Positions 24,805-34,523 of a stretch of DNA of 64,000 nucleotides are shown here, in pieces. This DNA is from Streptomyces qinglanensis (GTDB lineage: Bacteria > Actinomycetota > Actinomycetes > Streptomycetales > Streptomycetaceae). The translations under genes and the position numbers were made by a program. The notes beneath the pieces were generated by a model. It was not told the DNA's origin. It was given only the letters and a program-made list of their open reading frames with translations, and searched no databases. The stretch covers positions 2,496-66,495 of the forward strand of contig NZ_FOGO01000004.1 of NCBI RefSeq assembly GCF_900111245.1. The letters run 5' to 3'. Position 1 is the first letter of the stretch. Every line of letters starts with the position of its first letter.

Positions 24805-27044
24805 GCATGGCGAAGGGGGCCGGCCGGGGGGCCGGTGCCGGTCCGCAGCAGCCCGCGTCCGGCGACCGGCGCGGGGGAGCGGCGCCGGACGGGCAGCCGG
24901 TCGTGGCAGACGGGATGATGCCGCTGTGGGCGGTGTCCCTCGGCTGGGAACTCCGCCGCGGGCGGCAGGTGATCCTCAACGGGCAGATCCGGGACCGCTG
25001 GTGGTTCGACGACAGCCCCGCCTCGTTCCGGGAGGTGGTCGCCGGAACGCTGGCGGCGCGCGGTGCCGAGGTGGTCGGCTGGTGGGACCCCGTCGGCGGC
25101 CTCACCTTCCCGCTGCCGGAGCACGCGGAGCGCTTCGACCGGCTGGCCGCCGCGCCGCCCGCAACCGGACGCGGCGGCGCGGGCACCGGTGGTGCGGGCA
25201 CCGATGGCGTGGACAGCGGCGGTGCGGGCACCGGCGGCGTGGACAGCGGCGGGGGAGCGCCTGCAGCCGCAGCAGCGGTGGAGAGCGGCCGTGGACCACG
25301 GCGCGACGGGGAGGAGTCGCCTGCGGAAGAGCACCCGGCGGGGCGCACCCGGCGCGGCGGGGAGCGGCAGCGCAGCCGCGAGCGGCTGTTCGCCGCCCGC
25401 TCTCCAGGGCGGCCCCGCTCCTTCGACGACGTCGTGGCCACCGTGCAGCGTCTCGCGGCCTCGCCCGAGGCGGCCACGGCCTTCGTCTTCGAGGACGTCG
25501 ACCACCACCTGCCGCCCGACCGGCCGGAGTCGCAACTGGGTTATCTGCGGCTGCGGGCCGCGATGGCGGACGCCGTCACCCCGCACTCCGCCGACGGCCC
25601 GCAGCCGCACGCCCGCAACGCCGTGCTCTGCGCGGTGGGCGACGTGGGACGGCTGCCGGGCTGGTTCCACCTGGAGGATCCGCGGATCGCCGCGCTGCAC
25701 ATCGGGCCGCCCGACCCCAGCGAGCGGCGGCTGTGGCTGACCTGGCTGCTGCGGCACTTCGACGGCGGCCGCCACGCCTCGCGGGCCGACCTCGAGGCGC
25801 TGGTCGGAGCCACCGACGGGATGGCGGGCTGGGACATCGAGTCCCTGGCCCGGACGTCGAGGCTGCGCGGTGCGCCGCTGCAGAAGCCGGACAAGCTCCT
25901 GGAACTGCACCGGCTCAATGTCAACGTCGACCCGTGGGCCCAGTTGGACAGGGAGACCGTCGCCCGCGCGGCCGACGCGCTCGCCACCCGCGTGGTCGGC
26001 CAGCCCGCGGCAGTGGACGCCGTGGCCTCGGCCCTCCAGTCCGCCTTCGTCGGCGTCGACTTCGGCCACTCGGGGGCCGCCCGGCCGCGCGGCGCCTTCT
26101 TCTTCGTCGGCCCCACCGGGGTGGGCAAGACCGAACTCGCCAAGGCGGTTGCCGAGCTGATGTTCGGCGACCGGAGCGCGTACGCCCGCTTCGACATGAG
26201 CGAGTACCAGCAGGAGCACGCCGCTGAGCGCCTCGCGGGCGCGCCGCCCGGCTACATCGGCTACGAGCAGGGCGGCGAGCTGACCCGGCGGGTGCAGGAA
26301 CGGCCGTTCAGCGTGCTGCTCTTCGACGAGATCGAGAAGGCCCACCCCAAGGTGCTGGACAAGTTCCTGCAGATCCTGGAGGACGGCCGGCTCACGGACG
26401 GGCGCGGGCAGACCGCGTACTTCTCCGAATGCCTGATCATCTTCACCTCCAACACCGGTGCGGAGGAGCTGCGGACCCTGCTGGAAGGCTGCGAGGACGA
26501 ACTCCCCTACGCCGCGCTCGAAGCCCACTTCACCCGGGCTGTGGAGGACCGGTTCCGGCAGAACGGCAGGCCGGAGATCTACGGACGGCTCAAGCCGGGT
26601 GTGGTCGTCTTCGACATGCTGCGCCGCGAGCACATCGTCAGCATCGCCGACCGGCTGCTGGGGCAGCTCACCGAGTCGGTGCGCGAGCGCCACCGGGTCG
26701 AACTGGTCCACGACACGGGGACGCTGCACCCGTGGATCACCGCGCGGATGTCGGAGCCCGAGCACCAGGCGTACGGCGGGCGGCAGATCCGCAACGAACT
26801 GGAGCAGGTGCGCGCGCAGGTCGTCCGCCACCTGCTGGAACACCGTCCGGTGCCGGGCAGCCGGGTCCGGACGCAGATCGGCCCGGACGGCGCGGTGCGG
26901 GTCACCACGGAAACGGCAGACCCCACGAGCGCCGCCGGCTCCAGCGGTACGGCGGAGCCGCCCACCGCGGACACAGCGGCTGCGGCGGACACGGCCGGGC
27001 CGGGCGGCTCCGCGAGTACGAAGGAAGGGGGCGGGCCCGCGTGA
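24801..27044 (+). CDS. ClpA/ClpB-like AAA+ ATPase
   Basis: 747 residues. An N-terminal degenerate ATPase-like region (~200-370, FVFEDVDHHLPPDRPE) lacks a Walker A loop; a Gly-rich low-complexity linker occupies ~110-185. The C-terminal AAA+ domain resembles the second ATPase domain of ClpB: VGQPAAVDAV, Walker A GPTGVGKTELAK (~437), pore loop GAPPGYIGYE, Walker B LLFDEIEKAHP (~507), sensor FTSNTG. It probably remodels protein complexes using ATP. The GTG overlapping the upstream stop (GTGA) was chosen; ATG two codons later is possible. An Hsp70-like gene follows directly, a pairing that echoes ClpB-DnaK. Confidence 0.9.
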   Translation: MSMAKGAGRGAGAGPQQPASGDRRGGAAPDGQPVVADGMMPLWAVSLGWELRRGRQVILNGQIRDRWWFDDSPASFREVVAGTLAARGAEVVGWWDPVGGLTFPLPEHAERFDRLAAAPPATGRGGAGTGGAGTDGVDSGGAGTGGVDSGGGAPAAAAAVESGRGPRRDGEESPAEEHPAGRTRRGGERQRSRERLFAARSPGRPRSFDDVVATVQRLAASPEAATAFVFEDVDHHLPPDRPESQLGYLRLRAAMADAVTPHSADGPQPHARNAVLCAVGDVGRLPGWFHLEDPRIAALHIGPPDPSERRLWLTWLLRHFDGGRHASRADLEALVGATDGMAGWDIESLARTSRLRGAPLQKPDKLLELHRLNVNVDPWAQLDRETVARAADALATRVVGQPAAVDAVASALQSAFVGVDFGHSGAARPRGAFFFVGPTGVGKTELAKAVAELMFGDRSAYARFDMSEYQQEHAAERLAGAPPGYIGYEQGGELTRRVQERPFSVLLFDEIEKAHPKVLDKFLQILEDGRLTDGRGQTAYFSECLIIFTSNTGAEELRTLLEGCEDELPYAALEAHFTRAVEDRFRQNGRPEIYGRLKPGVVVFDMLRREHIVSIADRLLGQLTESVRERHRVELVHDTGTLHPWITARMSEPEHQAYGGRQIRNELEQVRAQVVRHLLEHRPVPGSRVRTQIGPDGAVRVTTETADPTSAAGSSGTAEPPTADTAAAADTAGPGGSASTKEGGGPA

Positions 27045-29191
27045 TCGCCATCGAACTCGGCCACCGGTTCGGCCGGGTGGCCCGGCTCGGCACCGGCGGA
27101 CATCCGGAGGTGACCGCGACGGAGTTCGAGGCCGTGGACGGTGTCCTCGAACCGGCCCGGGCGCTGCCCGCACTGCTCGGCTCCGCCCCGGGCGGCACCG
27201 GCGCGGACGGCGCGGTCCTCGGCCTGTCCGCATCGGACGGCCGGGAGGAGGAGCTGCGGCGTGCCGCGGACCGCGCCGGGCTCCGCGTGGAGCGTGTCGT
27301 CCCGGAGCCGGTGGCCGTCGCCCTGCACTACGGGGCGGCCGGCGAGGGCGTGGACCGCACCCTCCTGGTCTGCGACCAGGGGGCCACCACGCTGGACCTG
27401 AGTGTCCTGACCGTCACCCCTGACCTCACCCTGCGCGTCGTGCGGACCCGCAGCCACCGCCTCGGCGGTGACGACTGGGACGCGGCACTGGCGGCCCGGC
27501 TGGCCGGACGACTCCCGGACGGCACCGATCCGCGTCGTGCGGCGGCGCTCCTGCGGCGGGCGCTGGGCGGCGCGGACAGTGTCACCGAGGAGGTGGCCGA
27601 CGCCGCCGGGGAGCTGCACCCGCTGACCCTGGACCGGGCCGACGTGGAGGCGGTCGCGGCGCCGCTGCGGGAGCGGACCCTGGCCGCGGTGGGCGAGGAA
27701 CTGCTCGCCGCTGACCCGGCACCGGACACCGTCCTGCTGGCCGGCGGCCTGTTCGCCATGGCGGGCGGGTCGGCCGGGATCCGGGAGCTGCCGGCCGCGC
27801 AGGGCCTCACAGTGCGCTGCGACCGGCCGGAACAGGCCGTGGTGCGGGGGCTGCTGGCGCTGCGGGACTTCGGGATCCTGCGGATCGCATCGGGCCCCGC
27901 GGCCCGGCCGGCCGCTACCCACGACGGGTACTTCCTCCCGGACCTCGACCCCGAGCCCGCCCCGCACTCCGAGCCCGCCCCGCCCCCCGAGGCCGCCCCG
28001 CCCCCCGAGCCCGCCTCGGGCTCCGGGCCCGCCCCGCGCTCCGAGGCGGGCCCGCACTCCGATCCGGACCCGCTCCAGCGGCCGAACGCCGATTCGCCGC
28101 GGCCCGCGCCGGACCACCCCCCGGCCCCCCGGCCCGGCCCGGAACACGCTTCCCGGCCCGCGTCCGATCCGGCGCCCGCGCCCGGACTCCGGCGCCCACC
28201 GCAGGAGGAGCACCCCGCCGGGGCCGGGCCGGACGCCGCGGAACGGCTCGCCGCACGAGACCCTGGCGCCGCACCCGCGGCGGGCAGCGCCCCGGCCGCG
28301 CCTGACGGGGACGCCCCGGCCGCCGCAGCCTCCCCGCGGGCAACACCGCACGCGCCCCGGGGCACTCCGGTACCGGGCGACGGCGGCACCGGGCAGCCGC
28401 CGCCGTCCCCGGCACCCGGCGAACCGGCCCCGCACGCCACCGCGGATCCGCACGCCACCGCGAATCCGCCGCCCCCTTCACCGGGGGACGCCGGAATGCG
28501 CCCGCCCGACTCGGCACACCCCGCATCCACCGACGGCGCCGGCGCGGATCCGCACGCGCTCGTCGCCGTTCCGGTCGAACAGCTCCAGGCGCTCCGGCGC
28601 GGGGACCATCTCCTCGTCCTGTGGGCCTGGCCCGACGGCGCGCTCAGTGCCCGGGTCCGCTGGCGGCGGGAGGGAGCCCCGGCCGGCTCCGGGCCGCGGG
28701 AGGGGGATCTGGTCTGCCGGCGCCGGGTGTACGAGCACGACGGCGGCCTCGATCTGGCCGTCGGCCGGGACGCGGTCACTCTCACCGTGGAGGCCCTGGT
28801 CGCGGATCCCGGCGCGGTCTGCGAGGCGGCCGCCTCGCTCTCCCTGCCCGCGCAGCCGGCCCTGGTGCAGTACGAGCCCACCGTGCGGCGCCGCTTCGCG
28901 GGCCGGGTCGCGACGGTCACCTTCACCTCCGAGGCCGGCTGCTACCTGCCCCGCCTCCGCATCGTCCACAGCATCGGCCGGTTCCGCCCCACCAGCGCGT
29001 CCGAGGGCACCGTCCTGCACGAGGTGCCCGGCCAGCGGCTGCCCGCGGGCACTCCGCTGGCCGTGGAGTTCCCCCTGCCCGCCACCCGAGGCCCCTCCTG
29101 GCTGGTCTGCTTCCCGGCGGACGCCGACGCGGGCTCCGACTGCGACCTCGACATCCGTCCGACGGCGCTGCACAGACTGCGAGTGACCTGA
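27041..29191 (+). CDS. Hsp70-like ATPase with long disordered linker and C-terminal beta-domain
   Basis: 716 residues. The actin/Hsp70 ATPase region has VIAIELG at the start, phosphate-2-like VCDQGATTLDLS (~108) and HRLGGDDWDAALAARL; the nucleotide domain is shorter than in DnaK. About 200 residues (~300-506) are Pro/Ala/Glu-rich and low complexity. The C-terminal ~200 residues form an apparent beta-rich domain instead of a DnaK substrate-binding lid. Possibly a regulated switch within the operon complex rather than a general chaperone. GTG overlaps the AAA+ stop; the TGA overlaps the GTPase ATG (TGATG). Confidence 0.87.
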   Translation: MIAIELGHRFGRVARLGTGGHPEVTATEFEAVDGVLEPARALPALLGSAPGGTGADGAVLGLSASDGREEELRRAADRAGLRVERVVPEPVAVALHYGAAGEGVDRTLLVCDQGATTLDLSVLTVTPDLTLRVVRTRSHRLGGDDWDAALAARLAGRLPDGTDPRRAAALLRRALGGADSVTEEVADAAGELHPLTLDRADVEAVAAPLRERTLAAVGEELLAADPAPDTVLLAGGLFAMAGGSAGIRELPAAQGLTVRCDRPEQAVVRGLLALRDFGILRIASGPAARPAATHDGYFLPDLDPEPAPHSEPAPPPEAAPPPEPASGSGPAPRSEAGPHSDPDPLQRPNADSPRPAPDHPPAPRPGPEHASRPASDPAPAPGLRRPPQEEHPAGAGPDAAERLAARDPGAAPAAGSAPAAPDGDAPAAAASPRATPHAPRGTPVPGDGGTGQPPPSPAPGEPAPHATADPHATANPPPPSPGDAGMRPPDSAHPASTDGAGADPHALVAVPVEQLQALRRGDHLLVLWAWPDGALSARVRWRREGAPAGSGPREGDLVCRRRVYEHDGGLDLAVGRDAVTLTVEALVADPGAVCEAAASLSLPAQPALVQYEPTVRRRFAGRVATVTFTSEAGCYLPRLRIVHSIGRFRPTSASEGTVLHEVPGQRLPAGTPLAVEFPLPATRGPSWLVCFPADADAGSDCDLDIRPTALHRLRVT

Positions 29192-30381
29192 TGGCCAGAC
29201 GGCACACCTGCCCCTACTGCTACGAGAGCTTCGCCGCGCGGGAGATCCGCTTCCGCTGCAACACCCGGCTGAGCCCGTCCGGGAAGAAGTGCGAGCGGCG
29301 CCGCGACCAGGTACTGGACGAGCGGATGGGCCCGCGCCGCAGCCACGACCTCGGCCCGGACTTCGCCGCCGACGGGCGCCGCCCGACCGCGGTCTGCCAG
29401 GACTGCAAGGGCGAGACGACCTACCGGATCTGCCCGGTGTGCCACTCCGAACTGCCTGTGCAGTTCGGCATGGTGGACAACCGGCTGATAGCGATGGTCG
29501 GCGCGAAAGCGTCCGGCAAGACCGTGTACATGACGGTGCTGCTGCACGAGGTCAGGAACCGGGTCGGCGAGGCGTTCGGTGCCTCCCTGATGGGCCTGGA
29601 CGACGCCACCATGCGCCGCTTCAGCACCGACTACGAGGACCGCCTCTTCCGTGACAAGCAGTTGTTCCCCGGAACCCAGACCGCTTCCACCAACCTCAAC
29701 CGGGTGGACCCGCTGGTGTTCCGGTTCGGCCTGCGGCGGCGCACCCTGTTCGGCCAGCGACCGCAGCACACCGTGCTCTCGTTCTTCGACACCGCGGGTG
29801 AGGACTTCAGCTCGCGGGAGAGCGTGGAGCTGAACACCCGCTACCTGTCGGGCGCCGACGGCATCATCCTGCTGCTCGATCCGCTGCAGATGCCGGGCGC
29901 CCGGGACGGGGCCGCACCGGGGACACCGCTGCCCGGCACCGAAGGACTCGACACACCCATGAACGTCCTCTCCCGGGTGACCGGCCTGCTGCTGGCACCC
30001 CGCAGCGGCCGCTCCGCGCAGAAGATCGACACTCCGATCGCCGTGGTGTTCTCGAAACTGGACGCCTTCTGGCACCTGCTGGAGAACAGCAGCCCGCTGC
30101 GCGACCACGCCCCGCCACGCGGCCGGTTCGAGGTGGGCGACAGTCTCAGCGTCCACGAGGAGGTACGCAGGCTCCTCAAGGACTGGGACGGGGTACCCGT
30201 CGACAACCTCCTGGAGAACCACTACACCCGCTACCGCTACTTCGGAGTCTCGTCCCTCGGCCGCAACCCCACCCCCGACGCCCGCGTCGCAGCCACCGGC
30301 ATCCAGCCCTACCGGGTCGCCGACCCGCTGCTGTGGCTGCTGAGCGAGTTCGGGTCGGTGCCGAAGGCGGGACGTGGATGA
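29191..30381 (+). CDS. TRAFAC-class GTPase with N-terminal zinc ribbons (first GTPase of a double-GTPase system)
   Basis: 396 residues. The N-terminus has several zinc-binding pairs (CPYC, CQDC, CPVC). GTPase motifs: Walker A GAKASGKT (~103), G3 FFDTAGED (~199) and a G4-like VVFSKLD. It fits the double-GTPase (DO-GTPase) families that, as I recall, occur in pairs with GTPase-associated protein 1 (GAP1); here GAP1 and a second GTPase follow immediately. Probably the nucleotide-dependent switch of the system. Coupled on both sides (TGATG, ATGA). Confidence 0.88.
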   Translation: MARRHTCPYCYESFAAREIRFRCNTRLSPSGKKCERRRDQVLDERMGPRRSHDLGPDFAADGRRPTAVCQDCKGETTYRICPVCHSELPVQFGMVDNRLIAMVGAKASGKTVYMTVLLHEVRNRVGEAFGASLMGLDDATMRRFSTDYEDRLFRDKQLFPGTQTASTNLNRVDPLVFRFGLRRRTLFGQRPQHTVLSFFDTAGEDFSSRESVELNTRYLSGADGIILLLDPLQMPGARDGAAPGTPLPGTEGLDTPMNVLSRVTGLLLAPRSGRSAQKIDTPIAVVFSKLDAFWHLLENSSPLRDHAPPRGRFEVGDSLSVHEEVRRLLKDWDGVPVDNLLENHYTRYRYFGVSSLGRNPTPDARVAATGIQPYRVADPLLWLLSEFGSVPKAGRG

Positions 30382-32966
30382 CCGGCGACGCCGCACGACA
30401 GCAGCCGGAAGCCGGACCGCACTTCCAACAGCTCTACTACACCTCCTGCGAACAGGGGCTCAGCGGGTTCTCCGGGTTCCAGTTCAACGCCGTCAGCGAA
30501 GGCGTCACGGCCGACACCCGGCAGGCCGTGGAGGCGCTCGCCGGGTACGAGCCGCCCCGCTCCATGGCGGAGTCGGACACCCCGGAACAGCTCGACCGCT
30601 GTCCGGTCAACCTCTGCTACCGGCCGCACGATCCGCGGGGACGCAGCGGTACGGTGCTGTGCGTGCGCTACGCGGGCCGGGACTCGGCCCGCCGGTTCGG
30701 CAACTACTTCGCCCACGCCCTGCACAGCGAGGACTTCCCGGCCGCAGGGCGCGGACTGCTCGGCATCGAGCTGTGGGGCTCGCCGGTGTGGGCCGGCGGC
30801 ACCTCCCCGACCACCCGGATCCCGGTGCTCACGGCGCCGCCGCGCGGACCGCTGGACCCCCGCACGGTACGCGGCTTCCTGGACGCGCATCCCCACGCGG
30901 AGCAGTTGCCGCACCTGCTTGCCGCCGCGTTCGCCGCGCTCACCGAGCACGGCTCGGTCGTGGTGGTCGACGGCACGACCGAGCGGATCGCGCACTGGTT
31001 CGCCGCGGTCTGCTACCTGCTGCCGCCGCCGCTCGCCCGCCGCCTCTCCCTCGCCACCTACGTCTTCCGCCCGGCCCGCAGCAGACTGCACCTGATCGGT
31101 ACGGTGCCCGAGGCGCAGCTCGACTTCGGGCCGGACGAGGAGGACGCCTACACCGTCTTCGACTTCTGCCGCGGCCGGTTCCCCGACGCCGTGCCCGCCG
31201 CACCGGACGTGCACGCCCTGGTCGCGCTGCTCACCCGGATCGGCGTCGGAGCCGTGCGGCCGGTCTGGGCCTGGACCAAGGACTTCGCACACGGCGGCGA
31301 GGAGAGCCCCGGCGACTGGCACGCGCCCGTCGCCGCGGCGGCGTCCTCGGGCGGGGTCGCCCTCGCCGCCGCCGACGTCGACGCGCTGCTCGACTGGCTG
31401 CCCGCAGCCGAGCACCTGGGCCCGCTGGGCGCCCAGATCGCCGCGGACCTCCACCGCAGGCACCGGAACCTGGACGACAGCCGGCTGCGCCTGCTCAGCG
31501 GCGTCGCGCGAGCCGCCGACGACACCGCACTGCACCAGGAGATCGAGGGGAGGCTGCTGGAGTCCCGCATGCGGGCCCATATGACCGGCGCCGCGGACGC
31601 GACGGAGCCCGCACCCCTGACCGACCCGGACCTCCGCGCGCGGGCCACCGCGCTGTGGGAGCGCCTGCTGCGGGACGAGGCGGCCACCACCCGCCGCCGG
31701 GTGCGGCTGCTGCTCTGGGCGCACGGCGCGCGGCTGGCGCCGGAAGCGGACATCGTCGAGCGCGAGACGCTCACCGCCGCCCGCGCCCTGCTGGGGACCT
31801 CGGCGCCGGGGGCCGCACTCCGGCGGGAGGTGGAGTTGCTCGTCGCCGCCGAGCCCCGGATGAGGGGCGCTCTGGCGGCCGCCGTGCGGGAGGTGCTGGA
31901 GGGCCGCCCGGGGCAGGAGCAGCTCTTCTCGCAGTTCCCCGCCGCACTGCTCCAGGAGCGGGACCTGCGGGGCAGTCCGCTGCTCCTGGAGCACTACTGG
32001 CGGGCGCGCGCCGAACGCGAGCCGGCCCGCACGGTCGAGCTGATGTTCCGGATCCTGCGGGTCCGCGGCCGGCCGGTGCCCGACGAAACGCTGCTGCGGG
32101 CGCTGTGGCGGCACCCTGCACGGACCTGGACCCACCGGGAGGCCGGCGAGATCGCCCGCGGACTGCCGTCCGAGGCGCTGGCGGACCCGGTGGTCGGCCG
32201 GTGGCTCGACCGCGCGGTCAACCGGCGTATCGAGACGGCCGCGGAACTCGACCACTGCCTGGAGCTGTGCGGGCGGCTGGCAGCGCCGGGCCGCTGGGCA
32301 CTGCTGCCCGCGGACGTCCGCGCCCGCGTACGGACCACCCTGGACCTGGCAGCGGCGCTCCGCGGAGCCCGCGAGGCCACCGGGCTCGCCCGGCTGTTCG
32401 CGGTGCCCGAGGCCGACAGATGGGCCGCACCGCAGGCGCTCAAGCGCTACCGTCTGGTGCCCGCGATGCTGCGGCTGCCCGCCGACATCGGCGCACTGGG
32501 GGAGCTGCTGGGACACACCGAACACGCCCAGACCGACCGCTATCTCGCTGCCGTGCAGCGCGTGGCCACCGGCAGCGAACCGGTCGACGACGTCCGGCTC
32601 AGCCATGTCGCCGCGGTCGCCGCGGCACCGGCGCGGGCCGGGCTGGCACAGGCGCACCTGGAGGTCGTCGACCGGATCCGGCTCCATGCCGCCCGGCACT
32701 GGCGGTTGGCGGACCTGCAGCGGCTGGAGCGTGCCGTGCGGCCCTACGACGCGCCGCTCGCCGACTGGTTCGGCGCGTGGGCCGAGTCCCGGCTGAGCGG
32801 ACCGCGCAGGCTCGCACACCGGCTCCCGGGACTCCGGCGCGGCACCGGCGGCGGACATCCCCGCGACGACTCCCACGGCACCGCCCCCGGCGGCACCGGA
32901 GGCGAACGGGACCGGCCCGGGAGAGGCCCGCGGTGGAGCCCCCGGAAGAACGACGGGGAGAGGTGA
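30378..32966 (+). CDS. GTPase-associated protein 1 (GAP1)-like protein
   Basis: 862 residues, no catalytic motif. The N-terminal region begins with FQQLYYTSCEQGLSGFSGFQF and NYFAHAL, a pattern I recognise as the GAP1 N-terminal domain of GTPase conflict systems; a middle domain (~150-330, RRLSLATYVF) and a long helical C-terminal region (~350-820) follow. Located between two GTPases, it is likely their shared effector or regulator. ATG overlaps the first GTPase stop; the only gap in the operon, 6 bp, follows this gene. Confidence 0.82.
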   Translation: MTGDAARQQPEAGPHFQQLYYTSCEQGLSGFSGFQFNAVSEGVTADTRQAVEALAGYEPPRSMAESDTPEQLDRCPVNLCYRPHDPRGRSGTVLCVRYAGRDSARRFGNYFAHALHSEDFPAAGRGLLGIELWGSPVWAGGTSPTTRIPVLTAPPRGPLDPRTVRGFLDAHPHAEQLPHLLAAAFAALTEHGSVVVVDGTTERIAHWFAAVCYLLPPPLARRLSLATYVFRPARSRLHLIGTVPEAQLDFGPDEEDAYTVFDFCRGRFPDAVPAAPDVHALVALLTRIGVGAVRPVWAWTKDFAHGGEESPGDWHAPVAAAASSGGVALAAADVDALLDWLPAAEHLGPLGAQIAADLHRRHRNLDDSRLRLLSGVARAADDTALHQEIEGRLLESRMRAHMTGAADATEPAPLTDPDLRARATALWERLLRDEAATTRRRVRLLLWAHGARLAPEADIVERETLTAARALLGTSAPGAALRREVELLVAAEPRMRGALAAAVREVLEGRPGQEQLFSQFPAALLQERDLRGSPLLLEHYWRARAEREPARTVELMFRILRVRGRPVPDETLLRALWRHPARTWTHREAGEIARGLPSEALADPVVGRWLDRAVNRRIETAAELDHCLELCGRLAAPGRWALLPADVRARVRTTLDLAAALRGAREATGLARLFAVPEADRWAAPQALKRYRLVPAMLRLPADIGALGELLGHTEHAQTDRYLAAVQRVATGSEPVDDVRLSHVAAVAAAPARAGLAQAHLEVVDRIRLHAARHWRLADLQRLERAVRPYDAPLADWFGAWAESRLSGPRRLAHRLPGLRRGTGGGHPRDDSHGTAPGGTGGERDRPGRGPRWSPRKNDGER

Positions 32967-32972
32967 CCCGCG

Positions 32973-34523
32973 GTGGCCGAGATCGTCGCCTATGTCGTCA
33001 TCCCCGTGCTGTACCTCGCCCTGCTCGCCGTCTTCCTGCTGTTCGTCCCGCTCCTCGCCGGTCTGCGGGCACTCGCGTTCGTGGTGCAGCTCCTGCGCGG
33101 CCACCTGGAGCTGCTGACCGGCGTCCTGTACCGGCGCACCCCCGAGTTCCGCACCCTGCCGCCGTACCGCCCGCAGGACGAGGAGGTGAAGGCGTACCGC
33201 AACTACTTCTTCGGGCCGGGAGCCCGGGACCTGCGGCAGCTCCTCACCCTGGAGCGCCGGTCGTACGCGGCAGCGGTCGGCGACGCCTTCCGCGACGTGA
33301 CGGCACGGCAGTTCACCTCCCCCGCGAGGAGCAGAGCACTCACCGTCCCGTACGGCCTGACGCTGTACGCGGGCCTCGGCCTGGGCGCGGCGCTGGCCGT
33401 ACTGCCCCTGGGCGCCCTGCTGGCGCTGCACGCGCTCGTCCTCGCGCTGCTGATGGCAGGAGCCCGGCTCGTCGCCGGGCTGCTGCGCGCACTCGACCGT
33501 GCGGCCCTGTGGACGCGGCGGCTGTCGGTCGGCATGATCTGCCCGCACTGCTACGAGCGCGTCCGCCACCCGGCCTACGACTGCCCGGCTTCGGCCTGCC
33601 GACGCAGGCACGCGGACATCCGCCCCGGCACCTACGGCCTCCTGCGCCGCCGCTGCGAGTGCGGGCAGCGCATGCCGACCCTGCTGATCCTGATGAGCGC
33701 GCAGGCCCGCCTCCAGGCGTACTGCACCCATCCGCACTGCGGGCGGGCGATGAACGCCGACGCCGGGCACATGCCGGAAACCGTCCTCCCGCTGATCGGC
33801 GGCCGGGCCGCGGGCAAGACCCAGTTGATGGCCGCCATGCTGCTGACGCTGGAGAACGCGGCCGGCAGCGGCGGTCCCGCGCTCCGCTTCGCCGACGCCC
33901 GCTCCGAGGCCGACTTCCAGGTCCTCCGCGAGGTGCTGCGGATCCGCGGCAACACCCGCGGCACCCAGAAGGAGCTGCCCAGCGCGCACTCCTTCGTCCT
34001 CGGCACCGGCCGCACCGAGCGCCTCGTCCACCTCTTCGACACGGCCGGGGAGCGGTTCGTCGACCGCGACGAGACCGACGCGCTGCGCTACGCCCGGGCC
34101 GCGCGCACCTTCGTCTTCGTCCTGGACCCGATGGCGGTGGAGGCGTTCTGGGACGGCCTGGAGCACAGGCCCGGCGCCGGACCGGACCGCAGCCTCGCCT
34201 CCACGGTCCGTCCCGAGGAGGTCTTCGCCCGGTCGGTCCAGGCGGTGGCCGCGATGCGCGCCCCCGTGCGCCAGGCGCGCCTCGCCGTGGCCATCAGCAA
34301 GGCGGACGTGCTGGCCGGGTCCGGCCTCGGGCCGGGGAGCGCCGCCGGCAGCGACGAGGCCCGCGCCTGGCTCACGGAGGCGCTCGGCCTGCACAGCCTC
34401 GTCCGGGCGATGGAACTGGACTTCCGCGAGGTGCGGTTCTTCTGCACGGCGGCCGTGGCGGACGAGGAGGCCCGGGTGGACGCCAGCATCGCGGGACTCG
34501 TCGACTGGTGTCTGCGGCCCTGA
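32973..34523 (+). CDS. Membrane-anchored TRAFAC-class GTPase (second GTPase of the double-GTPase system)
   Basis: 516 residues. Hydrophobic segments near the N-terminus (~5-35) and at ~127-170 predict membrane attachment. A zinc-binding region follows (CPHCYERV, CECG, CTHPHC), then the GTPase domain: Walker A GGRAAGKT (~275), G3 FDTAGERF (~355) and a G4-like AISKAD. It shares the Zn-ribbon plus GTPase design of the first GTPase but adds membrane helices, so it may place the complex at the membrane. GTG start after a GGGGAGAGG site; last gene of the operon. Confidence 0.88.
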   Translation: MAEIVAYVVIPVLYLALLAVFLLFVPLLAGLRALAFVVQLLRGHLELLTGVLYRRTPEFRTLPPYRPQDEEVKAYRNYFFGPGARDLRQLLTLERRSYAAAVGDAFRDVTARQFTSPARSRALTVPYGLTLYAGLGLGAALAVLPLGALLALHALVLALLMAGARLVAGLLRALDRAALWTRRLSVGMICPHCYERVRHPAYDCPASACRRRHADIRPGTYGLLRRRCECGQRMPTLLILMSAQARLQAYCTHPHCGRAMNADAGHMPETVLPLIGGRAAGKTQLMAAMLLTLENAAGSGGPALRFADARSEADFQVLREVLRIRGNTRGTQKELPSAHSFVLGTGRTERLVHLFDTAGERFVDRDETDALRYARAARTFVFVLDPMAVEAFWDGLEHRPGAGPDRSLASTVRPEEVFARSVQAVAAMRAPVRQARLAVAISKADVLAGSGLGPGSAAGSDEARAWLTEALGLHSLVRAMELDFREVRFFCTAAVADEEARVDASIAGLVDWCLRP

